Below, piece after piece: positions 36,073 to 44,511 of a stretch of DNA of 64,000 nucleotides. The position numbers were made by a program, and so were the translations under genes. The DNA lies in NCBI GenBank assembly GCA_964410215.1, contig CAYPHA010000012.1, forward strand, positions 1 through 64,000. Direction: 5' to 3'. The DNA comes from CAYPHA01 sp964410215 (GTDB lineage: Bacteria; Calditrichota; Calditrichia; Calditrichales; CAYPHA01). Positions within the stretch are counted from its first letter, which is position 1. The number at the start of each line of letters is the position of its first letter. The notes beneath the pieces were generated by a model. That model was not told where the DNA came from and made no database searches. It saw nothing but the letters and a program-made list of their open reading frames with translations.

Positions 36073-36337
36073 GGACCTCCTCCTCTTTTAAAACACAAAA
36101 AATGGCGAATTCAGGACACAGCATTTCGCATAACTGGCAGTGAACGCAGGCTTGAGCATCGGTGACGACAGGTGGGTGATATCCTTTTGTATTAAACTCC
36201 TGAGAGAGCTCCAGGATATCTTTTGGGCAATACGCAACGCAGAATCCACATCCTTTACAGCGCTCGCGTAGTATATGCACTTCACCCTGAGGAACCTTGA
36301 CGCGGTTAATATCCAAAGGTGTACGCCAATATCTCAT
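36062..36337 (-). CDS. korD: 2-oxoacid:ferredoxin oxidoreductase delta subunit (ferredoxin)
   Basis: A 91-residue 2x[4Fe-4S] ferredoxin: CKGCGFCVAYCPKDIL and CVHCQLCEMLCPEFAI. It begins MRYWRTPLDINRV; ATG 36337 has GAGG seven bases upstream, preferred over a TTG eight codons earlier. It is the first gene of the kor-hdr operon, which then runs without large gaps to 24527. KorD passes electrons from the TPP enzyme to soluble ferredoxin or, here possibly, directly to HdrA. Confidence 0.9.
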   Translation of the reverse strand: MRYWRTPLDINRVKVPQGEVHILRERCKGCGFCVAYCPKDILELSQEFNTKGYHPPVVTDAQACVHCQLCEMLCPEFAIFCVLKEEEVHEN

Positions 36338-36586
36338 GAGATACCTCGATATTTGGTACAACAGAATAGCCAGAACAATGTTCTAATGAACGATCGTCGG
36401 ATTAAAATTCTGATTCTGATTGAGAATGCTTGGTCAAAATAAAAGGTGCAGGTGGTTCTGTGATAGTTGGTATTATAATACGATTCAATGAAATAATTAG
36501 AGTGGGAACAGGTTTAATCGTTTTTTCCGAACGTATAACCATCATAATTACGGATCGCAATCTAATAGTTTTATCGGACAAAAAGA

Positions 36587-36653
36587 GAAGTCACTGATAA
36601 AAATTTATGACACTTACCAATTATTGTCAATAAAATTCTCGGTTTGTGACTTC
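36587..36653. repeat. inverted repeat flanking the kor-hdr promoter
   Basis: GAAGTCAC (36587-36594) and GTGACTTC (36646-36653) are perfect inverted copies 51 bases apart, bracketing the -10/-35 elements. They could be half sites for a looping regulator. Confidence 0.4.
36602..36630 (-). promoter_or_regulatory. sigma-70-type promoter of the kor-hdr operon
   Basis: On the minus strand TTGACA (36630-36625), 17 bases, then TAAATT (36607-36602). The -35 is perfect and the -10 is a 4/6 match. Predicted start near 36595, leader about 255 bases to korD. Confidence 0.55.
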
Positions 36654-36712
36654 GCGCCCGGAATGTCTTTCACTAAAATAAGGAATTAACTGTATCCTCC
36701 ATTGATGGTAAA

Positions 36713-36729
36713 GTCAAGAACTGTGCCAG
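36713..36729 (-). promoter_or_regulatory. sigma-54-like site upstream of kor-hdr
   Basis: Minus strand CTGGCACA-GTTC-TTGAC has -24 TGGCAC and -12 TTGA with exact 4-base spacing, the same -12 variant as the site at 14372. It would give a leader of about 365 bases. Confidence 0.35.
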
Positions 36730-36804
36730 CGGCGTGTGTTTTGAATAAAAATTCTTAACATGCTGTTATTGTGCAAGTTAACTTTTAAATATCCGGGGAA
36801 ATCC

Positions 36805-36823
36805 ATATCATCCATGATGATAT
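36805..36823. repeat. perfect palindrome ATATCATC-CAT-GATGATAT
   Basis: 8-bp arms with a 3-base spacer. It lies 76 bp upstream of the minus-strand sigma-54-like site, the usual range for an enhancer, or could form an RNA hairpin. Confidence 0.4.
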
Positions 36824-36874
36824 ATTCTTAATTCTAAAAGAATACCGGGTTCAGGTCTCAATTATTGGAATTCA

Positions 36875-36895
36875 ACAGCCGGGGCTGTTTTTTTT
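36875..36895 (+). terminator. orphan plus-strand intrinsic terminator
   Basis: ACAGC-CGGG-GCTGT followed by eight T. No coding gene precedes it on this strand, so it may end a small RNA or terminate antisense transcription from the promoter region. Confidence 0.6.
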
Positions 36896-36915
36896 ACGAT
36901 AGTGGTTGTAATTGC

Positions 36916-36945
36916 TTGAACATCGGTGATGATTTAGTGTATATT
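36916..36945 (+). promoter_or_regulatory. sigma-70-type promoter of the GNAT gene
   Basis: TTGAAC (36916-36921), 18 bases, TATATT (36940-36945). Predicted start near 36952, directly after the orphan terminator and ahead of the gene at 37078. Confidence 0.5.
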
Positions 36946-37077
36946 ACCGGTAGATTTTCTCCTGTTTACCTGGAATCTAAAACACTTACCTTCCCGCATC
37001 GTGCTGAACTATGAATAAAACCGGTATCCGAATGACCTTTAAAGATTACACGTATTATCTAATCGGAGGTGTTCGAC

Positions 37078-37668
37078 ATGCCCGAAACTTTTCCAAAAGA
37101 AGCAAAACTCAAAAATGATGAAAAGGTTGTCTTAAAGTTGCTGGAAACGCAAGACCTCAAGCTTCTGGTCGATTTTTTTCAACATATACCCTTAGAGGAC
37201 CGGATGTATTTGAGGAATGATGTCGTTCGGCCGGATTATGTGATGCGCCGGTTCGGAGAAATCAATTATGATCTGAAATACCCGGTTCTGGCTTTAAAAA
37301 AGGATAAGATTATCGGTATAGGTACGCTATTCAGGGCTGAATTCGGCTGGGAGCGTCATCTCGGCGAGTTAAGATGTGTCGTCAGAAAGGAGTACCAGCG
37401 AATAGGTTTATGTACCATCCTGGTGCGTGAATTGTTTTTAAGGGCATTGAAAACAGACCTGTACAAAATACAGGCTGAAATTATGGAAGAACAGAAGTCG
37501 GCCCTTGCCGCCTTTAAACGAATGGGATTTCATCAGGAAGCCGTTCTCGATAAACATGTTACGGATATAAATGGCATTCGCCGCAATCTTGTTATAATGA
37601 GCCTGGATATTCAGGAGCTCTGGTCGATTATGGAGGATTATGTTCCGGACAGTATTTTTGTTACCTGA
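37078..37668 (+). CDS. GNAT family N-acetyltransferase
   Basis: A 196-residue acetyltransferase. The acetyl-CoA site is in LRCVVRKEYQRIGLCTILVREL (Q/RxxGxG-like, with Cys at the last position), followed by a helix and LAAFKRMGFHQEAVLDKHV, the usual C-terminal motif. The ATG at 37078 has GGAGG eight bases upstream; a GTG three codons earlier overlaps the ribosome site and is rejected. Substrate (protein N-terminus, lysine or small amine) cannot be told. The protein family often modifies metabolic enzymes such as acyl-CoA synthetases. Confidence 0.85.
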   Translation: MPETFPKEAKLKNDEKVVLKLLETQDLKLLVDFFQHIPLEDRMYLRNDVVRPDYVMRRFGEINYDLKYPVLALKKDKIIGIGTLFRAEFGWERHLGELRCVVRKEYQRIGLCTILVRELFLRALKTDLYKIQAEIMEEQKSALAAFKRMGFHQEAVLDKHVTDINGIRRNLVIMSLDIQELWSIMEDYVPDSIFVT

Positions 37669-37714
37669 AGGCATGCTTTAAAGCCATTGCGGCGTATCGT
37701 GCCGGAGGAAAATC

Positions 37715-38488
37715 ATGTTTACCGAAATCCGAAAGCCAAAATTATTAAAACATATGCCCATGCTGATTATCCGTTCATTGCCGGCGGTGTATTATTATTA
37801 TCGCTATATAAACAGACAGGGACCGGAACAGCGGGCAAGGAAACTTCAACAAACAAACCTCCTGTATCTCAATGCACTTTTAAAGAAAATCGGTCAGGAT
37901 TTGGTTAATGCTGATTTTCTGAACCTGTCAGATGAAATGAAACCGTTCATTGGGCCACATTCCAGGACCGAAGCTGCAGATTTTACACACTACGTTGAGC
38001 GGCTTTCTCTGTATTGTGAAAAGAACGCAGCGAATCTCCGGAAATATACCAGGGAAAACAGGGACGTTCTGCGTGATTTATATCGCGGGATGGTAAAAAT
38101 TCTATCTATACTGATTCTTGACAATAGCGGTGAACCGAAGCATGCCGGTATTATTGCGAATAATTTACAGCATTTTTGTCATTATAACTGCGAAACACTT
38201 TCCACAGATTCACCACAAATGGTAGACCGGGTTTCTGCCAGTGATTTTGTTTTATTGGGCTCTACCATTTCGACACGTATTCATGAGGATGTAAAAATAC
38301 TGCAATCATATAAAAAACCCGGATTGGCCATCACCCATTTAGATAAAAAAAGTGACAAAAATACACAGGCCGTCCGCCACGGATCACAACTGCATAAAAC
38401 CGGATTCCCGGTTTTATTTAAACTTTTTTCGCCATTACGCCTGTTTACATCGATAGACAAGGAATATATGCGTTTTCATCTTTGCTGA
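37715..38488 (+). CDS. hypothetical protein
   Basis: A 257-residue protein I do not recognise. The basic, Tyr-rich N-terminus (PAVYYYYRYINRQGPEQRARKLQQ) is followed by a mainly helical region (residues 45-140) and a mixed tail. No signal peptide, clear membrane helix or cysteine motif is visible. GGAGG precedes ATG 37715. It lies between the GNAT gene and the second kor set, probably cotranscribed with the former. Confidence 0.65.
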   Translation: MFTEIRKPKLLKHMPMLIIRSLPAVYYYYRYINRQGPEQRARKLQQTNLLYLNALLKKIGQDLVNADFLNLSDEMKPFIGPHSRTEAADFTHYVERLSLYCEKNAANLRKYTRENRDVLRDLYRGMVKILSILILDNSGEPKHAGIIANNLQHFCHYNCETLSTDSPQMVDRVSASDFVLLGSTISTRIHEDVKILQSYKKPGLAITHLDKKSDKNTQAVRHGSQLHKTGFPVLFKLFSPLRLFTSIDKEYMRFHLC

Positions 38489-38603
38489 TTATTCCTGCGT
38501 TTTTGACTGTATCCGCCTTCACTTTTACCTGAATGACATACCCTTTTTCTCTGTTTTTCATACACATACTAATCGTTGCAAAGTAATGAAGTATTTGCTA
38601 AAT

Positions 38604-38631
38604 TTGACGAATACCATTATTGAACTAATAT
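38604..38631 (+). promoter_or_regulatory. sigma-70-type promoter of the second kor operon
   Basis: TTGACG (38604-38609), 16 bases, TAATAT (38626-38631). The ribosome site AGAGG and ATG 38648 follow almost at once, so the leader would be only about 10 bases. Confidence 0.45.
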
Positions 38632-38647
38632 GATCAGAGGAAAAAAT

Positions 38648-38869
38648 ATGAGTAATCTGACACAAATTGAAATAAATGAATCCTGGTGCAAGGGATGTGA
38701 AATATGCGTTGAAGTTTGTCCGAAAGATGTTCTTAAAATGGAAAATTTTGTGGCAAAAGTTGACAATCTGGACAACTGCATTGAGTGCATGCTCTGCGAA
38801 GTATTATGTCCTGATTTCGCCATTGTCGTCCACACATCCAAAGAAAAGAAAAAAAATATTTCCCGATAA
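38648..38869 (+). CDS. korD: 2-oxoacid:ferredoxin oxidoreductase delta subunit (ferredoxin)
   Basis: A 73-residue 2x[4Fe-4S] ferredoxin with CKGCEICVEVCPKDVL and CIECMLCEVLCPDFAI. ATG 38648 (MSNLTQIEI) has AGAGG seven bases upstream; an ATG six codons earlier lacks a ribosome site. First gene of a complete plus-strand korDABC operon, in contrast to the minus-strand set it has no hdr genes attached. Ends in a Lys-rich tail. Confidence 0.9.
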   Translation: MSNLTQIEINESWCKGCEICVEVCPKDVLKMENFVAKVDNLDNCIECMLCEVLCPDFAIVVHTSKEKKKNISR

Positions 38870-38880
38870 GGAGTAATGCA

Positions 38881-40014
38881 TTGGAACCAAGAACCTTGAT
38901 GATGCAGGGCAATGTTGCGGTCGCGGAAGGTGCTATCGACGCCGGATGCCGGTTTTACGCCGGTTACCCGATCACACCATCCTCTGAAATTGCAGAACAC
39001 CTCAGTAAACGACTGCCGCGGATTGGTGGCAAATTTATCCAGATGGAAGATGAAATATCAGCGATGGGTGCTGTCATCGGCGCTTCACTTGGTGGCGTAA
39101 AATCACTGACGGCCACCAGCGGACCGGGGTTTTCCCTGAAACAGGAAAATATCGGCTATGCCTGTATTACGGAAGTTCCGGTTGTCATAATTAATGTGAT
39201 GCGGGGCGGTCCGAGTACCGGGTTGCCGACACTGCCTTCACAGGGCGATGTGATGCAGGCCCGCTGGGGTACGCATGGAGATCATCCCATTATCGCTTTG
39301 ACGCCCTCCGGCGTTCGTGAAACGTATGATATGACGGTTAAAGCCTTCAATATGTCGGAAAAGTACCGTGTTCCGGTAATCATTTTGCTGGATGAAATTA
39401 TCGGGCATGTTCATGAAAAAGTAACCTTGCCGGATCCTTCGGAACTGGAAATTTTTAACCGAAAAAAACCCAGCGTACCTCCAGAAGAATACCTGCCATA
39501 CCGCATCGATGAATCGATGATTCCGGAAATGGCCAATTTTGGCGAAGGGTACCGCTATCATGTTACGGGTTTGGTACATGATGAAACCGGATTTCCGACA
39601 AACGAAACCGTCAAAATAGAAGGGATGCTGGAACGCCTGAACAGTAAGCTGGACAAATATAAAGACGAAATACTCGATGTGGAAGAAGTTAACACGGAGG
39701 ATGCGGAAGTGGGTATTGTCGCGTATGGATCCAGTGCCCGTTCTGCCAAGCAGGCCTTGTCAAAGGCCCGGGAAGAGGGCATACCTGCAGGTATGATTCG
39801 CATTAAGACCCTCTGGCCTTTTCCGACGGAAATGATTTATGAGTTTGCACGGAAGGTACGCCATATCGTTGTGCCGGAATTAAATCTCGGGCAGATCGCC
39901 CATGAAGTGGAACACGCGGTCAGGGGGCAGACTACAATATGCCGTGTCAATAAAATTTCGGGAGATCCCATTCATCCTGATGAAATTCTGAACAAACTGA
40001 AGGAGTGTCGTTAA
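38881..40014 (+). CDS. korA: 2-oxoacid:ferredoxin oxidoreductase alpha subunit (KorA type)
   Basis: A 377-residue alpha subunit with YAGYPITPSSEIAEHLSKRL, FIQMEDEISAMGAVIGAS, TSGPGFSLKQENIGYA and MRGGPSTGLPTLPSQGDVMQ. Start is TTG at 38881 with AAGGAG upstream. Very similar in layout to the minus-strand copy but diverged enough to be an old duplication. This stand-alone set is the better candidate for the housekeeping 2-oxoglutarate synthase of an (incomplete or reductive) TCA cycle. Confidence 0.92.
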   Translation: MEPRTLMMQGNVAVAEGAIDAGCRFYAGYPITPSSEIAEHLSKRLPRIGGKFIQMEDEISAMGAVIGASLGGVKSLTATSGPGFSLKQENIGYACITEVPVVIINVMRGGPSTGLPTLPSQGDVMQARWGTHGDHPIIALTPSGVRETYDMTVKAFNMSEKYRVPVIILLDEIIGHVHEKVTLPDPSELEIFNRKKPSVPPEEYLPYRIDESMIPEMANFGEGYRYHVTGLVHDETGFPTNETVKIEGMLERLNSKLDKYKDEILDVEEVNTEDAEVGIVAYGSSARSAKQALSKAREEGIPAGMIRIKTLWPFPTEMIYEFARKVRHIVVPELNLGQIAHEVEHAVRGQTTICRVNKISGDPIHPDEILNKLKECR

Positions 40015-40017
40015 ATC

Positions 40018-40827
40018 ATGGATTATATGTACTATCTTAGAAAAGATAAATTTCCGCATATCTGGTGCGCGGGATGCGGCGATGGGATTGTATTGAAGGC
40101 GATATTGAGAGCGATTAATGACCTCGGATGGGAAAAGGATAATATTGCCATGGTTTCCGGCATCGGGTGCTCGAGCAGAACACCGGGATATGTCGATTTT
40201 AATACACTCCATACGACACACGGGCGGGCTATTCCCTTTGCTACAGGTCTGAAAATGGCCCGGCCCGATCTGAACGTCATCGTTGTCACCGGCGACGGGG
40301 ATGCGACGGCTATCGGTGGAAATCACCTGATTCATGCCGCCAGAAGAAATATCAACCTGAATGTCGTTCTGTATAATAATAATATCTACGGCATGACCGG
40401 AGGGCAGGTGTCGCCCACCACACCCATCGGTGATTTTGCCACGACCGCTCCATTCGGGGGGATAGAAAACACGTTTAATATCTCTGAATTAACCATAGCA
40501 GCAGGGGCTTCCTATGTTGCGCGCTGTACGGCGTATCATGCCAATATTTTAATGAAACTGCTTGAAAAAGGCTTCAGGAAAAACGGCTTTTCTCTTGTTG
40601 AAGTCATGTCACCCTGTCCCACCGCGTATGGAAAAATTAATAAAAAGGGCAGCCCGATGGATATGATAATAAATCAGAAACATCAGGCTGTGCGTATTGA
40701 ACAGGCAAAAAAAATGTCTCCGGAAGAGTTGCAGAACAGAGTCGTGATCGGTACGCTGATGGATCGCGAGCTTCCGGAATATGTGAACACCTACGAGAAA
40801 GTTATTTCACAGGCACAACGAAGTTAA
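40018..40827 (+). CDS. korB: 2-oxoacid:ferredoxin oxidoreductase beta subunit (KorB type)
   Basis: A 269-residue TPP subunit: HIWCAGCGDGIVLKA (canonical WCxGCG), GIGCSSRTPGYVD, TGDGDATAIGGNHL and YNNNIYGMTGGQVSPTTP. It begins four bases after korA and has no extension, unlike the minus-strand homologue. The C-terminal helix ends VISQAQRS. Forms the catalytic core with korA and korC. Confidence 0.93.
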   Translation: MDYMYYLRKDKFPHIWCAGCGDGIVLKAILRAINDLGWEKDNIAMVSGIGCSSRTPGYVDFNTLHTTHGRAIPFATGLKMARPDLNVIVVTGDGDATAIGGNHLIHAARRNINLNVVLYNNNIYGMTGGQVSPTTPIGDFATTAPFGGIENTFNISELTIAAGASYVARCTAYHANILMKLLEKGFRKNGFSLVEVMSPCPTAYGKINKKGSPMDMIINQKHQAVRIEQAKKMSPEELQNRVVIGTLMDRELPEYVNTYEKVISQAQRS

Positions 40828-40841
40828 GAAGGAATTGAAAA

Positions 40842-41378
40842 ATGAGCTTTCGCTATGAAATCCGACTCAGTGGCGCAGGGGGACAGGGATTAATCCTTGT
40901 CGGCAAAATCCTGGCAGAAGCAGCCGCTATATACGATGGAAATAATGCAACCCAGAGTCAATCTTACGGACCTGAAGCCCGGGGTGGCGCGAGTCGCTCA
41001 GAAGTCATCATCAGTGACGGGGATATCGATTATCCAAAAGCATCTCATATTAACCTGCTTCTTGCCATGACCCAGGAAGCCGTGGATAAATATGCCGGCG
41101 ATGTTATTCAGGATGGTATCATTGTGGCAGATTCCAATTACGTGAAGGATGCCCCGGAAGGGGATTTTAAATTTTACAGTTATCCCATTACCGAAGTAGC
41201 TGAAAAAAAAGTGGGGAAAAAAATCGTGGCCAATATAGTTGCATTGGGTATTATTGAACGGCTTTCAAATATTGTTTCGGAACCGGCTTTGATCAATGCC
41301 ATACGTGCCCGGATTCCCAAAGGAACCGAGGAAATGAATATCAGCGCTTTTAAAATCGGTCAGGAACTGGTGAAATAA
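40842..41378 (+). CDS. korC: 2-oxoacid:ferredoxin oxidoreductase gamma subunit (KorC type)
   Basis: A 178-residue gamma subunit with LSGAGGQGLILVGKILAEAA and QSYGPEARGGASRSEVIIS (the usual ARGG, where the minus-strand copy has ARGS). Good ribosome site (AGAAGGAA). Completes korDABC on the plus strand. Confidence 0.92.
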   Translation: MSFRYEIRLSGAGGQGLILVGKILAEAAAIYDGNNATQSQSYGPEARGGASRSEVIISDGDIDYPKASHINLLLAMTQEAVDKYAGDVIQDGIIVADSNYVKDAPEGDFKFYSYPITEVAEKKVGKKIVANIVALGIIERLSNIVSEPALINAIRARIPKGTEEMNISAFKIGQELVK

Positions 41379-41438
41379 ACCTGTCAGCCAGTTCCAGATC
41401 TTCCTCATTCATGACACAATATCCGGAGCCCCGGTTGT

Positions 41439-44411
41439 ATGGGACCTTTTGAAACCCTGGAGAAACGGGTTTCCGCGCTTGGAAACCACTATGAAAAGTA
41501 TATTATTACAATCAAAAGGTTTAAAGATCCGCTCATTCAGGCTCTCAAGGAATCCGGACTCTTAATGCAGATTCATCTCGTGCGGTCAAGCTTCTCTGCT
41601 GGCGAAGAGATGAAAATGATCTCCAAACTTTCGGACAACAAGAAAACAAAAGTCGAATTCCTCAGCTGTTATTACGCTCTGCAGTTTCTTCACATGAACC
41701 TGCGCAATCTGGACATCCTCCAACTCGGCATTGCTTCGGGAGATATACATACGGAAATATACCACCGTTTCATGATGCAGATTGGTAAAGATTTCCGCGA
41801 ACTCACTTCAGCCTATCTGAAAAACCTGATCGATATCTATATGCCTCCCGGCAAGAAACCCCGGTTCTTTATCTGTTCCGTCGGAACACGGGCGGATCAG
41901 GATGATATCGACCTGGGTATCATTACCAAGGATGATGAAGATGTTACCGGTTTGAACAAGGCTTTTCAAAGAATCACACAGGATATGCTGGTCTATGCAA
42001 CCCCGCTGCACCTCTACCTTTCCGAGCATGTTGGCAGAGAGTTTTATACAACAACAATATCAGAATATGTCGAACTGCTGGAAAAGCAGATTCAGGATGT
42101 AGTGATTATATCCGAGCTATTGAATGCGCGGTTGATTGCAGGTGATGAAAAACTATTTGAAACCTTCAAGGAAAAGGTCGTCTCCCGATATTATTATAGT
42201 AACATCAAGAAAAATATACGCTTTCATGAAGGTTTCCTGCGCGGCATCCTGGGCGAGGTACGGGCCCTCTTAATTACACCCCTGAAGACCGATGCCATCT
42301 CTCCCAAAGATGATGCCATTCGCATGCTTAAATCAGTATTATATGCCAAGAAAAGCATTTATGGTCTGGAACAGGTCAATGCCTGGGACCTGATCGAGGC
42401 ACTTTCGGACAGGGAACCCCACCTGCGCTCGGAGTATCAACTGCTTTTTAAGGCAACATCGTTCCTGGAAATTTTTAAATTTCTCCTTCATATGTATGTT
42501 GTACAGGAGGAAACCTTCCGTTTAAGCGAAGTGGATAAACGTCAATTCTCCCTGATCGCGGCTAAAATGGGTTATGAGCCGATCGGTGCGGTGAGTTCGT
42601 GGGATCAGTTGCTCATCGATTATTACCGTTATGTACGGGAAGTAAGGAAACTCTGTGATTTCATGATTGAGGATATTAAAAAGCATCTCAGTTCCATATC
42701 CCTTTCCATGAAATTATTGCGTTCTTCCCGGATTACAGACGAGGAGGGCGGCTATGCCGGTATCTTACCCGTCGATTTTATCAGAACGGCTGAGTTCTTT
42801 ACCGGAACCAAGTTCTGGGAAGATGTTCTCGAATTACTGCGGAATGATGATAAACTGATCGAACGATTCATCGAGGGGTTTGAGCGGTTGACCGAAACCG
42901 AGAGGGATGAGCTGATTGATAAATACATCCAGTGGACACACTACTCGGTCATCTCCGTAATCCGCCTGCTTTCGATTCTTGGCAGGAAACAGGAAACAAC
43001 ACTCGGTGAGACCATCTTTGTCCGCATGAACAATGCCTTTCTGGCCTTTATCGAAGAAACACCTTACATAACGGAGCGCATCTGCAGGGTATTCAGCCAC
43101 TATCCGCAATACATTCACGAGTACCTGCAGTATTTACCCGATTCCTCCTGTCATTATCTGGATCGTATCCTGGCGCGCCCCGTTTTCATGGACGAACTGA
43201 CAGAATATCATAATCAACTGTTTGAGCTGTGTAAAATACATAAATTTTCCAGCCGGTATTTTCATCGGTATTTCCACCGCGTTATATCCAATCACCCGGA
43301 ATACCTCCGGTCTCTGACAAATGTTTCGCAGTTGTTCAAAATTGCATCGGGACTGCTGGCTACGGTCGATATCTACCCCGAACATAACCGGAAAAAACAG
43401 GTACTCGGAGATTATTACGATTTGGAGTTTCTCAGAGTGGGGATAGGTACGATTCGCGGCGTGGATCTTAATATTACCAATAAGGAATTTACGGAATTTT
43501 GTGATAATTACATGCGCAAGTTATTTGATATCTGCACCGAAGAGGTTGAGCCGACTGCCACCAGCGTCATCCCCGGTACCGATACCTTTGCCATTCTTGC
43601 CGCAGGCGGACATGCCCGCAGTCAGGCTTATGATGACGACTATGATCTCATCGCCATTGTTGATACAGATAACGAAGAGGTGATCAGTCATGCGACCCGT
43701 GTGATTACAAAAATGAATCGTGAAATATTAAAACGCGGCGTGCTGCCGCATTATCGCCTCGGTGAAATACTGGAAGGCTTTGTCACACCCATTTCTAAAA
43801 TTATTGAATATCTGTCTTCCGGTGATGAAGAAAGTTTTATTGATTTATCACAACTTCTTGGCGCCCGCATGCTGGTCGGAAGTGATGTCATGAAATCGGT
43901 ATTACGGAATAAAATTCTGAGTCCCTTCGTATTTGAGCGGCGCTCCTCCTACATACAAAAAATGATTATGGAAATGCGTAACCGCCATGAACTTATCAGC
44001 GATTGTAAATCCGGAACCTGCAATATAAAGGAAACGAAGGGCGGTCTGCGCGATATGGAAGCCATGGCCCTGATGCTGAAAGCCTATCTCAAATCTAATA
44101 AACCACTTACGCAAAACTTCTTCCAGATGGTGAAATCAAAATTTCCCGCTGTTGCCGGTGATCTCGATAATGCCTCTTCAGCGGTTTACATGTTACGCAC
44201 CATAAGAAACCTCTATCGCATTACCATTGCGGCGGAAGACAACATATCCTCTGAGGATCTTACCATACTCTCTTCTGTATTTTTGCAAGCCAGCCACCCG
44301 GAATGGGGCAATGCCGATCACTTTTTTGAGGAGATCCGGTTGACGCTCGAGAAAGCGGCGTATGCCTGTGACAATATTATCGGCTTCCTCGACTCAAAAA
44401 CACGTGGTTGA
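41439..44411 (+). CDS. GlnE/GlnD-like protein with two nucleotidyltransferase domains
   Basis: A 990-residue cytoplasmic protein. Two polymerase-beta-type nucleotidyltransferase motifs are visible: SVGTRADQDDIDLGII near residue 146 and AAGGHARSQAYDDDYDLIAI near 717, each followed by a helical region; IKETKGGLRDMEAM near 864 corresponds to the K-GG-RD motif shared by GlnD and GlnE. Overall length and the double layout recall glutamine synthetase adenylyltransferase GlnE, but the GxGKLGG motif is absent and similarity is faint. No glutamine synthetase or PII gene is near. It follows the second kor operon by 60 bases. I call it by architecture only. Confidence 0.65.
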   Translation: MGPFETLEKRVSALGNHYEKYIITIKRFKDPLIQALKESGLLMQIHLVRSSFSAGEEMKMISKLSDNKKTKVEFLSCYYALQFLHMNLRNLDILQLGIASGDIHTEIYHRFMMQIGKDFRELTSAYLKNLIDIYMPPGKKPRFFICSVGTRADQDDIDLGIITKDDEDVTGLNKAFQRITQDMLVYATPLHLYLSEHVGREFYTTTISEYVELLEKQIQDVVIISELLNARLIAGDEKLFETFKEKVVSRYYYSNIKKNIRFHEGFLRGILGEVRALLITPLKTDAISPKDDAIRMLKSVLYAKKSIYGLEQVNAWDLIEALSDREPHLRSEYQLLFKATSFLEIFKFLLHMYVVQEETFRLSEVDKRQFSLIAAKMGYEPIGAVSSWDQLLIDYYRYVREVRKLCDFMIEDIKKHLSSISLSMKLLRSSRITDEEGGYAGILPVDFIRTAEFFTGTKFWEDVLELLRNDDKLIERFIEGFERLTETERDELIDKYIQWTHYSVISVIRLLSILGRKQETTLGETIFVRMNNAFLAFIEETPYITERICRVFSHYPQYIHEYLQYLPDSSCHYLDRILARPVFMDELTEYHNQLFELCKIHKFSSRYFHRYFHRVISNHPEYLRSLTNVSQLFKIASGLLATVDIYPEHNRKKQVLGDYYDLEFLRVGIGTIRGVDLNITNKEFTEFCDNYMRKLFDICTEEVEPTATSVIPGTDTFAILAAGGHARSQAYDDDYDLIAIVDTDNEEVISHATRVITKMNREILKRGVLPHYRLGEILEGFVTPISKIIEYLSSGDEESFIDLSQLLGARMLVGSDVMKSVLRNKILSPFVFERRSSYIQKMIMEMRNRHELISDCKSGTCNIKETKGGLRDMEAMALMLKAYLKSNKPLTQNFFQMVKSKFPAVAGDLDNASSAVYMLRTIRNLYRITIAAEDNISSEDLTILSSVFLQASHPEWGNADHFFEEIRLTLEKAAYACDNIIGFLDSKTRG

Positions 44412-44511
44412 TACTTCAGCGGAAAATTATTGATATTTTCTGAGTTTTAAATAAACATTTCAGTCATACGCCCGAAAATAACTATTTGAATGGAAATCAA
44501 GACAGGTATAT

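Larger units (their letters stand above)
36338..37077. other. 740-base regulatory intergenic region
   Basis: No convincing gene on either strand. It lies between the divergent kor-hdr operon and the GNAT gene and is AT-rich. It holds a sigma-70-like promoter and a flanking inverted repeat for kor-hdr, a sigma-54-like site, two palindromes and one plus-strand terminator (annotated separately). A 36-codon frame starting at 37012 overlaps the GNAT gene and has no support. Confidence 0.8.

Noticed and set aside
24527..36337. Methanogen origin of the hdr genes
   Set aside because: Bacterial SECIS shape directly behind the codon, ribosome sites like those of neighbours and bacterial surrounding genes argue for a bacterial gene set.
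36855..36895. Possible tRNA T-arm (GGTTCAGGTCTC)
   Set aside because: No acceptor stem, anticodon arm or D arm can be drawn around it.
37012..37119. 36-codon ORF upstream of the GNAT gene
   Set aside because: No ribosome site and it overlaps the GNAT coding region in another frame.
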